NCBI RefSeq assembly: GCF_011766325.1
Contig: NZ_BLLG01000003.1
Span: 124,001-188,000 of the forward strand
DNA length: 64,000 bases
Direction: 5' to 3'
Source: Streptomyces pacificus
GTDB lineage: Bacteria; Actinomycetota; Actinomycetes; Streptomycetales; Streptomycetaceae
Part shown: one piece after another, positions 1 to 7,958 of the stretch
Numbering within the stretch: the stretch's first letter is position 1
Layout of the letters: each line of letters opens with the position of its first letter
The notes under the pieces: generated by a model
Database searches by the model: none
What the model saw: the letters and a program-made list of their open reading frames with translations, nothing else
Told to the model about the DNA's origin: nothing
Program-made: the position numbers and the translations under genes

Positions 1-149
1 TGGCCGTCGCGCTGCTCGACACCGGCGTGTACCACCCGGCGAACGCGAGCAACCGGAGGATACGCACCACGGCCGAGCGGATCGGGATCCGCCCGCCGTC
101 CGACACGACGTGCCGCATGGTGCGTTCACTGATCCACTACGACGACTGA
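1..149 (+). CDS. C-terminal end of an unrecognised protein (cut by window start)
   Basis: An open frame enters from the left edge and ends at a TGA at 147-149, giving about 48 residues that finish in SLIHYDD. Third codon positions are almost all G or C, as in the real genes here, which supports coding. The visible part holds only a basic helical stretch (NRRIRTTAERIGI) and no motif I can place. It lies upstream of the oxygenase/acyltransferase set, separated by 445 bp, so it is probably not part of that set. The family is unknown. Confidence 0.55.
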   Translation, partial: AVALLDTGVYHPANASNRRIRTTAERIGIRPPSDTTCRMVRSLIHYDD

Positions 150-594
150 CCGCCTGCGGAACAACCGGCGGATGCGCGCATCTGGCACTCGGTGGCCCGG
201 TGGCCCGGTGGCCCGGTGGCCCGGCAGCCGAGCGGCTGAGGCGAGAGGAACCGCGCCCACGGCCGCCCGTGTGCGGCGCACCGTGCCGGGAGGCCCGGAG
301 TGCACCGGTCCGGCGGCCCCGGCGCATCCGCCCGGGGCCGCTGCCCGGCTGCGCCCCTGCGACCCGCCCCGTGCGTCAGGGCTCAGCCCCGCTGCCGGGA
401 CTCGGGGCCCGTCGGCCCCGCCTGGCTCCGCGGGGCGGCGAGGCCAGGGCGGCGGCGAGGATGGGCCGGGGCGCCGCAGGCGGCGTCCGTGTGGCGTGTC
501 ACAGACAAGTCGGCCGTGACTGTGGGAAGTTCAACTTGGCTTGCCCTCACATGAGTTGAGCCATTCCGCCGGCCCCGTCTGCCGAGAGGATCGA
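150..594. other. Intergenic region upstream of the oxygenase gene, with 8-bp tandem repeat
   Basis: No convincing gene. It contains four perfect copies of the 8-mer GGTGGCCC at 191-222. The last 90 bases are clearly less G+C-rich than the rest and contain a small inverted repeat (TCAACT near 531, AGTTGA near 554), so the promoter of the downstream oxygenase gene is probably there. Open frames across 172-559 are proline/arginine-rich and look non-coding. Confidence 0.5.
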
Positions 595-1464
595 ATGAGC
601 ACGCTGGAAGCCATCACGCTGGACCAGGTGGTCGACACGAACCGGTATCCGCTGTCGGATCTCGACGGCGCCGAGGGGCGGGCGGTGGTGGCCGGGGCCC
701 GGCGCGAGCTGTCGGACCTCGGCTGCACCGTGCTGCCGGACTTCATCCGACGGTCCCTCCGGGACGTACTCCGCGAGGAGGGCTCGTCGCTCGCCCCTCG
801 TGCCTACCACGGCACGGAGACGGTGAACGTCTACAACATCCCCGTCGACTCCGACCTGCCCGAGGACCATCCCGGCCGGAGGACCTTCCAGCGCGGCAAC
901 GCGTTCGTCGCCAGGGATCGCATCCCCGGGGACTCCCTGATAGGCCGACTCTACTCGAACGACCGCTTCCGGGACTTCGTCGCCCGCTGCTTCGGGCTGC
1001 CCCGACTGTACGAGCTGGCCGACCCGCTCTCCGGACTCGTCCTCAACGTGGTCCCGCCGGGCATGGAGCATCCCTGGCACTTCGACACCAACGAGTTCAC
1101 CGTCAGCATGCTCACCCGGGAGGCGGAGCACGGCGGCGACTTCGAGTACTGCCCCGGCATCCGGTCCGCGAGGGAGGAGAACTTCACCGCCGTACGGGAT
1201 GTCCTCGACGGCCGCGGGGATCGGCTCGTCCGCCGCCTGCCCCTGCGCCCTGGCGACCTGCAGCTCTTCAAGGGCCGCTACGCACTGCACCGGGTGAGCC
1301 CCGTCGGGGGAGGGACGGCCCGCCACTCCGCGATCTTCGCCTACAGCGAGCGCCCCGGTGTGGTCGGGAGCGTCGCCCGTACCCGGCAGTTGTTCGGACG
1401 GGTGCTGCCCGAGCATCTGGAGGCCGAGGGCCGGGCCGTCCGAGGAGACCGGCTCCTGGACTAG
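595..1464 (+). CDS. Fe(II)/2-oxoglutarate-dependent oxygenase, BesD/HalD-like family
   Basis: A 289-residue soluble enzyme of the non-haem iron, 2-oxoglutarate-dependent family. The facial triad is visible: His162-x-Asp164 in HPWHFDTNEF and a distal His232 in YALHRV. Arg243 in ARHSAIFAY is the likely 2-oxoglutarate carboxylate ligand. The blocks HGGDFEYCPGIR and LRPGDLQLFKGR are typical of the amino-acid radical halogenase/hydroxylase (BesD-like) family. Halogenases of that family replace the Asp of HxD by Gly to make room for chloride. Here the Asp is kept, so hydroxylation is more likely than chlorination (inference). Start ATG 595 follows GAGAGGA; a longer frame opens at 541 without a ribosome site. 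Its neighbours are a methyltransferase-like gene and a carnitine-type acyltransferase, suggesting tailoring of a small amino acid or betaine. Confidence 0.8.
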   Translation: MSTLEAITLDQVVDTNRYPLSDLDGAEGRAVVAGARRELSDLGCTVLPDFIRRSLRDVLREEGSSLAPRAYHGTETVNVYNIPVDSDLPEDHPGRRTFQRGNAFVARDRIPGDSLIGRLYSNDRFRDFVARCFGLPRLYELADPLSGLVLNVVPPGMEHPWHFDTNEFTVSMLTREAEHGGDFEYCPGIRSAREENFTAVRDVLDGRGDRLVRRLPLRPGDLQLFKGRYALHRVSPVGGGTARHSAIFAYSERPGVVGSVARTRQLFGRVLPEHLEAEGRAVRGDRLLD

Positions 1465-2087
1465 TGCCGTGTCGGGCCGGGGCTGCCCGTGCACGAGCGG
1501 CTCTGGTCGGCGCTGGTCGGCTCAGAGCGGCGCTGCGGTGGGCGGCGTCCGGTGCGGTGCGGTGCATCGCAAGGCGCCGGATCTGCCTCGCCGTGGGCCT
1601 CCCGGTTGGTTCGGCGATGCAGCGGTTCGCCGGACCGGCCGCGCCGGGCTCCGCCACGGGGCGGACGTCGCCTGACGCGGCACGAGCGCTCCCGCCGCGG
1701 CGCGCGGTGTGCCACTGCCGGACCAGCGGTCCCGGTACCCGGGCATCTCCTGGCCCTCGCGGGGGGCTCACGGAAGCCGGTCCACGGAAGCCGGGGCACC
1801 GGCACCGGTCCCGCACCCCGCCGGGCCACGCCGTACCCGGCCGCTCACCCGCCCCACCCGGCAGGTGCACCCCACCGGACCCCCTTTACCCCGGGCGCCT
1901 CCCCACCAGCCGGATGCGCCACCCGGCCGTCTCCAGCGGCCACCCCCGCCGACCACGCCCACCGGGCGTCCCGGCCACGCACCTCCCGGCCGGCCGGCCA
2001 CTCGGCGGCGACCGGTACCAGAGCACTCAGCGTCCCAGCCACTCATCGTCCCAGCCACTCAGCGACCCCACGGAGGAACAGCACCCC
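1465..2087. other. Long spacer between oxygenase and methyltransferase genes
   Basis: Open frames here are Pro/Arg/Ala-rich and lack family resemblance; I see no gene. The stretch has a short inverted repeat (GCATCGC near 1563 and GCGATGC near 1614) and a direct repeat of CGTCCCAGCCACTCA at 2031-2045 and 2047-2061, just before the ribosome site GGAGGA at 2072-2077. The spacer is long for an operon, so the two downstream genes may have their own promoter or a leader. Confidence 0.45.
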
Positions 2088-2933
2088 GTGCGATTCGACG
2101 CCACCGGAAAAGTGTCCCTCGACCACATCTACGCCCAGCCCGACCCCCGTACGTACTTCACCGTGCTCCGCCCCCTCGGCTACTGCGTGCCCCAGCAGGC
2201 CAAACCGTGGTTCGCCAAGCTGATCCAGGAGTACCGCGAGTCACGGCGGGTCACGGTGCCGCAGGTGCTGGACATCGGCTGTTCCTACGGCATCAACGCC
2301 GCCCTGGTGAAGTACGACGCGACCCTGGACGAGCTGTACGACCACTACGGTGATGCCCGGGCCGGGGCCGACAGCCGAGCGGCCCTGCTGGCCCGCGACC
2401 GGGAGCTGGCCCGCTTCCGCGGCCCGGCGCGGCCTGTCCGCTTCGTCGGCCTGGACGCCGCAGGCGGGGCGCTGGACTACGCACTCGAAGCGGGTTTCCT
2501 CGACGACGCCGTCCACGCCGACCTGGAGAACCACGACCCCTCACCCCGCCAGCGCGCCCAGCTCGCCGGCACGGACCTGGTGATCTCGACCGGCTGCCTC
2601 GGCTATGTCACCGAGCGGACTCTGACACGCGTGGTGCGGGCCCAGGCCGGACGCCTGCCGTGGATGGCGCACTTCGTGCTGCGGATGTTCCCCTTCGACC
2701 CCGTCGAACACGCCCTGGCCGGGCTCGGATACCGCACCACCCGCGTCGACGAGGTGTTCAGGCAGCGCAGATTCGCCTCCCCCGAGGAGCAGGCGCTGGT
2801 CCTCGACGGCATGGCCGCCGCGGGGGTGGATGCGCGGGGCTTCGAGGCGGAAGGCTGGCTGCACGCGCAGCTCTACGTCTCCCGGCCGTACGACACCGCA
2901 GGCACCGACGAACCGAAACGAGACCAGCAGTGA
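2088..2933 (+). CDS. Class I SAM-dependent methyltransferase-like protein
   Basis: A 281-residue protein with a Rossmann-type SAM-binding core. Motif I is DIGCSYGINAALV starting at residue 62. A second strand (RFVGLDAAGGALDYA) carries the acidic residue expected to bind the SAM ribose, and a motif IV-like segment (GTDLVISTGCLGYVTE) follows. I chose GTG 2088 because GGAGGA sits 10 bases upstream and the preceding in-frame sequence looks non-coding. The stop overlaps the next gene (GTGA at 2930-2933), so it is translated with the acyltransferase. The substrate is unknown. With an amino-acid-type oxygenase and a carnitine/choline acyltransferase alongside, N- or O-methylation of a small amine is a reasonable inference. 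A non-catalytic SAM-fold role cannot be excluded. Confidence 0.7.
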   Translation: MRFDATGKVSLDHIYAQPDPRTYFTVLRPLGYCVPQQAKPWFAKLIQEYRESRRVTVPQVLDIGCSYGINAALVKYDATLDELYDHYGDARAGADSRAALLARDRELARFRGPARPVRFVGLDAAGGALDYALEAGFLDDAVHADLENHDPSPRQRAQLAGTDLVISTGCLGYVTERTLTRVVRAQAGRLPWMAHFVLRMFPFDPVEHALAGLGYRTTRVDEVFRQRRFASPEEQALVLDGMAAAGVDARGFEAEGWLHAQLYVSRPYDTAGTDEPKRDQQ

Positions 2934-4825
2934 GCAATCGTCAGAACTCCACTTCCCAGGCACCGGAGCCCGGCACGGCACCCTCCACCTTCGCGTTCGA
3001 GGAGAGCCTGCCGCGTGTGCCGCTGCCCACTCCGGAGGCCAGCTGCGAGAGGTTCCTCTCCTGGTGCGCGCCGCTGCTGACCCCGGACGAGCTCGCGGAG
3101 ACCGAGGCGGAGGCCGCCGCCTTCCTCCGTCCCGGCGGTCCCGGCCGGGTGCTGCACGCCGCACTCGAGGAGTACGAGGCCACCGAGGGCGTGCGGAGCT
3201 GGCTGGACGCGTTCTGGCCGTACCGCTACCTCGGCCGGCGGGACCGGATCGCGCTCAACGCCAACTTCTTCTTCCTGTTCCAGGACGGCGGCGAGGGGCA
3301 GGTGCCGCGGGCGGCCGGGCTGATCGCGGGGGCGCTGCACCACAAGGGCCTGCTCGACCGGGAGCAGCTCCCTCCGGTGATGCAGCGCGGTGTGCCGCAG
3401 TCGATGGCGCAGAACACGTTCCTCTACTCCACCACCCGGATTCCCGGTGTGCGGCAGGACACGGTGCGGGCACCCTGTCGGGCCCGCGGCTCCCAAGGCG
3501 CCCACGGCCCCTGCGGTGAGGACCTGCCAGGCCCGTCGGATGCCCGGCACATCGTGGTGTTCTTCCGCGGCAGGATGTTCCGGCTGGACGTGCTCGGCGC
3601 GGACGGCGTCCCGTACGGCCTGCGGGACCTGGAGGCCGGACTGCACGCGGTCATGAAGGCCGGTGCCGAACCCGCCGCGCCGGGCACCTCGGTGGGCCAT
3701 CTCACCACCCTGGCGCGCGCGGAGTGGGCGGCCGCCCGCGAGGACCTGCTGCGGGTGGACCCCCGCAACGCCGAGTCCCTGGACATCGTCGAGACGGCGC
3801 TGTTCTGCGTCTGCCTCGAGGACTTCGCGCCCGCCGGAGTGCAGGAGGCGTGCGACGAACTGCTCTACGGCGACCGCGGGAACCGCTGGTTCGACAAGGC
3901 GGTGTCCTTCGTCGTCTTCGCGGACGGCCGGGCGGGTATCAACGTCGAGCACTGCGAACTCGACGGCACCACCATCCTCGGCTTCACCGACTTCCTTCTG
4001 GGTACCCCGGCCGAGGAGCACTCCCTCCGCTCGGGCGCCCGCTCCCGGGGCCTGCCCGCCCTGGAGCCGGTCGTCTTCGCGCTGGACGCGCGGCTCAGGG
4101 AGCGGGTGCGCGCCGCCGCCGAGTCGTTCGCCGCGTACGGCGACGCGACCGCGACCACCACGGTGACCTTCCCGGACTTCGGCAGCACCACGGCCAAGTC
4201 CCTCGGCATGTCCCCCGACGCCTTCGTCCAGTGCGCCTACCAGCTCGCCCACCAGCGCGCCAAGGGGCTTCTGGGCGCCACCTACGAATCGATCGCCACC
4301 CGTCAGTACCGAAACGGCCGCACCGAGGCCATGCGCGTCGTCACGCCGGAGATGCGGATGTTCGTGGCGGCGATGGAGGATCCCGCCACCCCGCCGGCGG
4401 GCCGCCTCGCGGCCTTCCGCGCCGCCGCCGAAGCCCATGTGGCCCGGGCGAAGGCCGCCCAGGCCGGACAGGTGCCCGAACAGCACCTGTGGGAGCTGGA
4501 ACTCCTCCAGCGCCGCCGCGGGCCGGAACTGGGGGTCGCCGAGCAGCCCGCCCTCTACCGCACCCCCGGCTGGCTGAAGATGCGCGACGACTACCTCAGC
4601 ACCAGTTCCGCGCCCTCCCGCCACATCCGGTTCTTCGGTTTCGGCTCCACCAGCAGCCGCTGCATCGGCGTGGCCTATGTACTGCTCCCCGAGCGCTTCA
4701 ACCTCTATCTGAGCACTCCCATGCCGGTCGCGGACCGGATGCACGCCTTCGCCGACCGACTGCGCGAAGCGGTCGCGGAACTGCGGCACCTGCTGGAGTC
4801 CGGGGGCGGGGGGACCAGGGGGTAG
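2930..4825 (+). CDS. Choline/carnitine O-acyltransferase family protein
   Basis: A 631-residue protein of the choline/carnitine acyltransferase family (usual length about 600-650), which moves an acyl group between CoA and the hydroxyl of a quaternary-amine alcohol. The catalytic histidine is visible as His341 in NVEHCELDG, at nearly the position known for mammalian carnitine acetyltransferase. The C-terminal block FFGFGSTSSRCIGVAYVLL matches the region that closes the active-site tunnel. No signal peptide or membrane segment is seen, so it should be cytoplasmic. GTG 2930 overlaps the preceding stop by four bases. This family is common in eukaryotes and much rarer in bacteria. Its coupling to a methyltransferase and an oxygenase suggests a biosynthetic rather than beta-oxidation role (inference). 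Confidence 0.85.
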   Translation: MSNRQNSTSQAPEPGTAPSTFAFEESLPRVPLPTPEASCERFLSWCAPLLTPDELAETEAEAAAFLRPGGPGRVLHAALEEYEATEGVRSWLDAFWPYRYLGRRDRIALNANFFFLFQDGGEGQVPRAAGLIAGALHHKGLLDREQLPPVMQRGVPQSMAQNTFLYSTTRIPGVRQDTVRAPCRARGSQGAHGPCGEDLPGPSDARHIVVFFRGRMFRLDVLGADGVPYGLRDLEAGLHAVMKAGAEPAAPGTSVGHLTTLARAEWAAAREDLLRVDPRNAESLDIVETALFCVCLEDFAPAGVQEACDELLYGDRGNRWFDKAVSFVVFADGRAGINVEHCELDGTTILGFTDFLLGTPAEEHSLRSGARSRGLPALEPVVFALDARLRERVRAAAESFAAYGDATATTTVTFPDFGSTTAKSLGMSPDAFVQCAYQLAHQRAKGLLGATYESIATRQYRNGRTEAMRVVTPEMRMFVAAMEDPATPPAGRLAAFRAAAEAHVARAKAAQAGQVPEQHLWELELLQRRRGPELGVAEQPALYRTPGWLKMRDDYLSTSSAPSRHIRFFGFGSTSSRCIGVAYVLLPERFNLYLSTPMPVADRMHAFADRLREAVAELRHLLESGGGGTRG

Positions 4826-4836
4826 ACCCTCGGAAA

Positions 4837-4869
4837 CGGTCCTCCGGGGGGGACGGCCCCGGAGGACCG
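4837..4869 (+). terminator. Hairpin after the acyltransferase gene
   Basis: A perfect 13-bp inverted repeat (arms 4837-4849 and 4857-4869, 7-nt loop) starts 11 bases after the acyltransferase stop. There is no T-tract, as is usual in Streptomyces. It probably ends the metabolite operon. Confidence 0.65.
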
Positions 4870-4921
4870 GCGATCGAGCGGACAGGGGCCGGGGGGCAAT
4901 ACTGGTGGGCTCGCCTATTCA

Positions 4922-5232
4922 ACTGTTGCCAGTTCCGCCTGGGGCCCAGCCTGCTGGTGACCGTAGGTGGTCGTCGGCGTAGCGACTCCAGTCTTCTCCG
5001 ACCTCGGATGCGAGGCGGGTCGCGACGACGTCGTGGTAGCCGAGGGCGTCGACGACGACGGGGCGGGCATCTCCAGGACCCACTGTGGCGGATCGCTGCG
5101 GTCTGGGCGGCGGCTGTGGGGACGCCGAGGTCGTTGAGCCGACCGGAGAGGGCAGCCGTTCTTCACGGCGGCGTCGGCGAGGGCGAGCCAGGCCGGCATC
5201 GACGCCGCGGGCTCAACGAGTAACCCGATAAC
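4922..5232 (-). pseudogene. Frameshifted C-terminal remnant of a recombinase/integrase-like Streptomyces protein
   Basis: Read on the minus strand, consecutive protein-like pieces appear in different frames: ASMPAWLALADAAVKNGCPL, then GRLNDLGVPTAAAQTAAIRH, then QWVLEMPAP, then PVVVDALGYHDVVATRLA and EDWSRYADDHLRSPAGW before a TGA at about 4922. At least three single-base shifts separate them. The order matches the C-terminal tail of recombinase-like proteins I remember as often degenerate in Streptomyces, but the assignment is from memory. It marks decayed mobile DNA between the metabolite cluster and the next intact gene. Confidence 0.45.
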
Positions 5233-5268
5233 CCGATAGGTCGCGACATCTGGTTGCGGCACTAAACT

Positions 5269-5883
5269 GTGGTGGTGACCGGAGCCGAGCTGGAAGAGTT
5301 GATCGTTGCCGACGGCGCGGCGCTGCGCGCGTGGCTGCTGGACAACCACACTGCCTCTCCTGGCGTGTGGCTCGCCCTGACCAGGAAGGGCGGCACCGTT
5401 ACCACGCTGACCTGGCAGCAGGCGGTCGACGAGGCACTGTGCTTCGGCTGGATCGACGGGCAGGCCCGCAAGCGCGACGAGGAGAGCTCCTGGCGGCGGT
5501 ACACCCCGCGCCGGCCCCGCAGCGTCTGGTCCCGGCGCAACGTCGCCAACGTGGCCCGGTTGGAGGCGGCCGGCCTGATGCAGCCCGCCGGCCGCGCCGC
5601 GGTCGACGCCGCGAAGGCCGACGGGCGGTGGACGGCCGCTTATGCGCCCTCATCGGAAGTGGAGGTGCCGGCCGACCTGCGCGTCGCGATCGCCGCCGAC
5701 CCAGCGGCGCAGGCGATGTTCGAGGTACTCACCAAGACCAACCGCTTCGCCCTCATCAGCCGGGTCAATGCCGTCAAGCGGGTCGAGACGCGAACCCGGA
5801 AGATCGCCGAGTGCGTGGCGATGCTGGTCCGGCACGAGACGATTTACCCGCAGAGAGCCAGGCCGGCGGACCCGTCGGCGTAA
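5269..5883 (+). CDS. YdeI/OmpD-associated family protein
   Basis: A 204-residue protein with the features of the YdeI/OmpD-associated family. It has an N-terminal block with WLLDNHTASPGVWLALTRK and the hallmark ALCFGWIDGQARKRDEESS followed by RYTPRRPRSVWSRRN. The C-terminal helical part (FEVLTKTNRFALISRVNAVKR) is the OmdA-like repeat. Relatives have been linked to resistance against cationic peptides and bacteriocins, but the biochemical role is unknown. It starts in a run of three GTG codons (5269, 5272, 5275), so the exact start is uncertain. It stands alone between two pseudogene patches, consistent with an accessory gene. Confidence 0.75.
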   Translation: MVVTGAELEELIVADGAALRAWLLDNHTASPGVWLALTRKGGTVTTLTWQQAVDEALCFGWIDGQARKRDEESSWRRYTPRRPRSVWSRRNVANVARLEAAGLMQPAGRAAVDAAKADGRWTAAYAPSSEVEVPADLRVAIAADPAAQAMFEVLTKTNRFALISRVNAVKRVETRTRKIAECVAMLVRHETIYPQRARPADPSA

Positions 5884-5895
5884 CGCGCCGCCCAA

Positions 5896-6070
5896 CGACG
5901 TCGACGACCACAAGAGCGTCCTGGCCTCGGCGTTTCGGCAGCTCCCGCTGCCGCTGTGGTCGAAGCTGCTGGTGCGGATCGACGGCGCGGCCTTCAGCCA
6001 CGAGGTCCTCGAACATCTCCAGAGTCTGACCACCAGCCGGCGCCGGGTCCGCTGGCCGATCACCTGGTGC
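5896..6070 (+). pseudogene. IS1380-type transposase fragment
   Basis: One frame reads VLASAFRQLPLPLWSKLLVR then IDGAAFSHEVLEHLQSLTTS, ending RRRVRWPITW. Blocks of this kind (a valine-rich strand before an acidic DGA, then a helix and T-S/T-RR-VR-W) are characteristic of the middle of Streptomyces IS1380-family transposases. Nothing before or after continues the protein, and no terminal repeats are visible. It is a short internal remnant. Confidence 0.5.
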
Positions 6071-6248
6071 TCACCGGCGACATCACCGCCGGTCACCAAC
6101 CGGCCCAGGTTCTCGACCTGCTGACCAGCCTCGGCGACCGCGTCATCTGGATCAGCGGCAACGCCGACCGCGAACCCCTCGAATACCGCCGGGGGCAACG
6201 CGACACGATCCCCGACCCGATCGCCCCCTGGGCAGCCGAACATCGGTC
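6051..6248 (+). pseudogene. Metallophosphoesterase fragment
   Basis: In the frame after the transposase remnant the sequence reads ADHLVLTGDITAGHQPAQVL, LDLLTSLGDRVIWISGNADRE, PLEYRRGQRDTIPDP. The LTGD and GNADRE pieces are metal-binding signatures of calcineurin-like phosphoesterases. The N-terminal DxH motif and the C-terminal histidine motifs are missing, so this is a truncated internal fragment. Confidence 0.55.
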
Positions 6249-6396
6249 CCCATCCACGACAGCGGGCAGCCGAACACCGATGACACGATCAACGACGCCT
6301 ACCAGTCTCAGCCCCGGGCCCGACGACCGGGCCCGGGTGGGTGGCAGGGCCAGACGCGTTGCGGGGTGCGGCACGTGGGCGAGTACTCCGGTCACC

Positions 6397-6480
6397 GGGT
6401 CCGGCGCGTCGCAGGGCGTGATACGTGGCCGGGTCCGGCGCGTCGCAGGGCGTGATACGTGGCCGGGTCCGGCGCATGGC
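6397..6480. repeat. 34-bp tandem repeat, 2.4 copies
   Basis: Two perfect 34-bp units lie head to tail at 6397-6430 and 6431-6464, beginning GGGTCCGGCGCGTCGC and ending GATACGTGGCC. A partial third copy (GGGTCCGGCGCATGGC) starts at 6465. The array sits 20 bp beyond the end of the serine hydrolase gene. No function is evident; slippage or a decayed element end are both possible. Confidence 0.8.
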
Positions 6481-6501
6481 CCGGCACCTGACGCGGCCGT
6501 C

Positions 6502-7425
6502 TCAGAGGGCGGCGAAGCAGGCGGCCGCACCGTCGGCGGCGCTTTCGACGAGGGCGATGCCCGCCGCCCGGGTGGGCTGGCCGTCGCTGAGCACGGCGAT
6601 GAGCAGGCGGCGGCCGTCCCGCTCCACGAGTCCGACGCTGTTGACCACCCACAGGCCGGTGTCGCTCCGGGGAAGCCAGCCGTTCTTCAGCAGCGCGGAC
6701 CGGGCGTCGCCGGCCGCGGACACCCCCCAGTCCTGGTCTGCAGACACCGCGCCCATCAGCTCCCGGACGTAGTCCCGCGAGGTGTCGGACAGGGCGGAGT
6801 CCGCGTCGAACAGCGCGCTGAGCAGACGCAGCTGGTCGGCGGGGGTGGTCTCGGTGAGCCCCCACAGGCCCTCCTGCCCCGGGACGGTCTCCCGCAGCCC
6901 GAGCCGGCGGTTCGCCTCGGCCAGGCCGTCGGACCCGCCTATCACCTCCCACAGCGCGGTCGTCGCGGCGTTGTCGCTGCTGCGGATCATCGCCGCGGCC
7001 CACTGCCGCTCCTGCTCCGTCAGCGGGCGCTGGGCGTCCTGGGCCTGAAGGAGCAGTGCGGCGAGGACATCGGCCTTGACGATGCTCGCGGTGACATAGG
7101 CCTCTCCCTCACCCGTGGTGGCGCTCTGCCCGGTGTCCATGTCCATCAGGGCCACCGACACGCGCCCGGGGCTCTCCGCCCGCACCGCCTCGATCGCCGC
7201 GTCGAGCTCCTCGTCCAGGGACGGCCCCGAGGAGGTGGCAGGGGGTGGGGTGGGGGTATGCACCGCGCCGGCCGGCGCGGTGTGAGTGCCGCCCACCGCC
7301 CCGTCCTCCGGCCACGCCGGGAAGGCGAGCACGGCCGCTCCGATCGGGACGAGGAGCAGCGCGGTCAGGGCCGCGACGGCGGATATCCGGGCGCCGGGAC
7401 GCGTGGGGGTTCGATGCCGACTCAT
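6502..7425 (-). CDS. Membrane-anchored serine hydrolase, class A beta-lactamase fold
   Basis: A 307-residue protein with one N-terminal membrane segment (about residues 15-37), a Thr/Pro-rich linker and a class A beta-lactamase-fold domain facing outward. The catalytic signatures are present: Ser114-x-x-Lys117 (SIVK), Ser150-Asp151-Asn152 and Lys247-Asn248-Gly249. The omega-loop ExxLN motif that supplies the deacylating glutamate in true beta-lactamases is not recognisable (the region reads VPGQEGLWGLTETTP). A transpeptidase-like or other serine hydrolase role is therefore more likely than efficient drug hydrolysis (inference). ATG 7425 is the most likely start, directly before the hydrophobic segment. 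It lies 534 bp from glnA and is not part of that operon. Confidence 0.8.
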   Translation of the reverse strand: MSRHRTPTRPGARISAVAALTALLLVPIGAAVLAFPAWPEDGAVGGTHTAPAGAVHTPTPPPATSSGPSLDEELDAAIEAVRAESPGRVSVALMDMDTGQSATTGEGEAYVTASIVKADVLAALLLQAQDAQRPLTEQERQWAAAMIRSSDNAATTALWEVIGGSDGLAEANRRLGLRETVPGQEGLWGLTETTPADQLRLLSALFDADSALSDTSRDYVRELMGAVSADQDWGVSAAGDARSALLKNGWLPRSDTGLWVVNSVGLVERDGRRLLIAVLSDGQPTRAAGIALVESAADGAAACFAAL

Positions 7426-7870
7426 GGCCGCGGAAGGTATCCGGCCCGCCTGGGGATTCACTGTGAGCGGGGTCTTCGCCTTCGGCGCTGCTGCGGCCTG
7501 TGAGTACCGGGGTCCGGTCCCGTCCAGGGCGTGCAGGGTGCACGAGGGCGCCGGCTGAGGGCCCGGGGCAGGAGGCAGCAGGGTGCACAGGGCCGGGGCG
7601 TCGGAACGGGGGCGCGTTCCGGTGGCCGGTGGCGACGCGGCGGTCTGGCCGGTCGCCGGGCCGGGGTTCCGGCTGGGCGGCTTCCCGGTGGACCTCGCCG
7701 GGGTTCCCCCGTGGGGCCCCGCGGGTCGCCGGGGAATCGACAGCGGTGAGCGGCCGCGGCGTGCGAGCGATGCCGCCCGGTCCGCCCGGTCCGCCCGGTT
7801 CAGGCGGACCGCCCGGTTCAGGCGTTCCGCACGGTCCGCGCGTTTCCCTGTCCACCGCACCGACACGACC
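7426..7870. other. Intergenic region between serine hydrolase and glnA terminator
   Basis: No gene is supported. The part at about 7770-7845 repeats CGGTCCGCCCGGT-like decamers and encodes only low-complexity peptides in every frame. The promoter of the serine hydrolase (minus strand) should lie just upstream of 7425, but no clear boxes are visible. Confidence 0.4.
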
Positions 7871-7908
7871 GTGGGCCGTGCCCTCTCGGCGGAGAAGGCA
7901 CGGCCCAC
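7871..7908 (-). terminator. glnA terminator hairpin
   Basis: A perfect 12-bp inverted repeat: GTGGGCCGTGCC at 7871-7882 and GGCACGGCCCAC at 7897-7908, with a 14-nt loop. It lies about 50 bp beyond the glnA stop on the minus-strand transcript. No T-tract follows. Confidence 0.7.
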
Positions 7909-7958
7909 GGCCCGCGTACGGCCCGGATCACGTCTCACACGCTCTGGCCGGGTGTCTT

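Noticed and set aside
1464..2087. A 208-codon N-terminal extension of the methyltransferase-like gene
   Set aside because: Pro/Arg-rich composition, no conserved features, and a well-placed GGAGGA before GTG 2088.
2873..4789. A 638-codon open frame antisense to the acyltransferase
   Set aside because: Composition is typical antisense low-complexity (Gly/Arg/Val/His), no family features, and the sense gene has its catalytic motif and coupled start.
5956..7503. A 515-codon plus-strand frame spanning debris and the antisense of the serine hydrolase
   Set aside because: Only the first ~65 codons resemble a protein (the phosphoesterase fragment); the rest runs antisense through the serine hydrolase.
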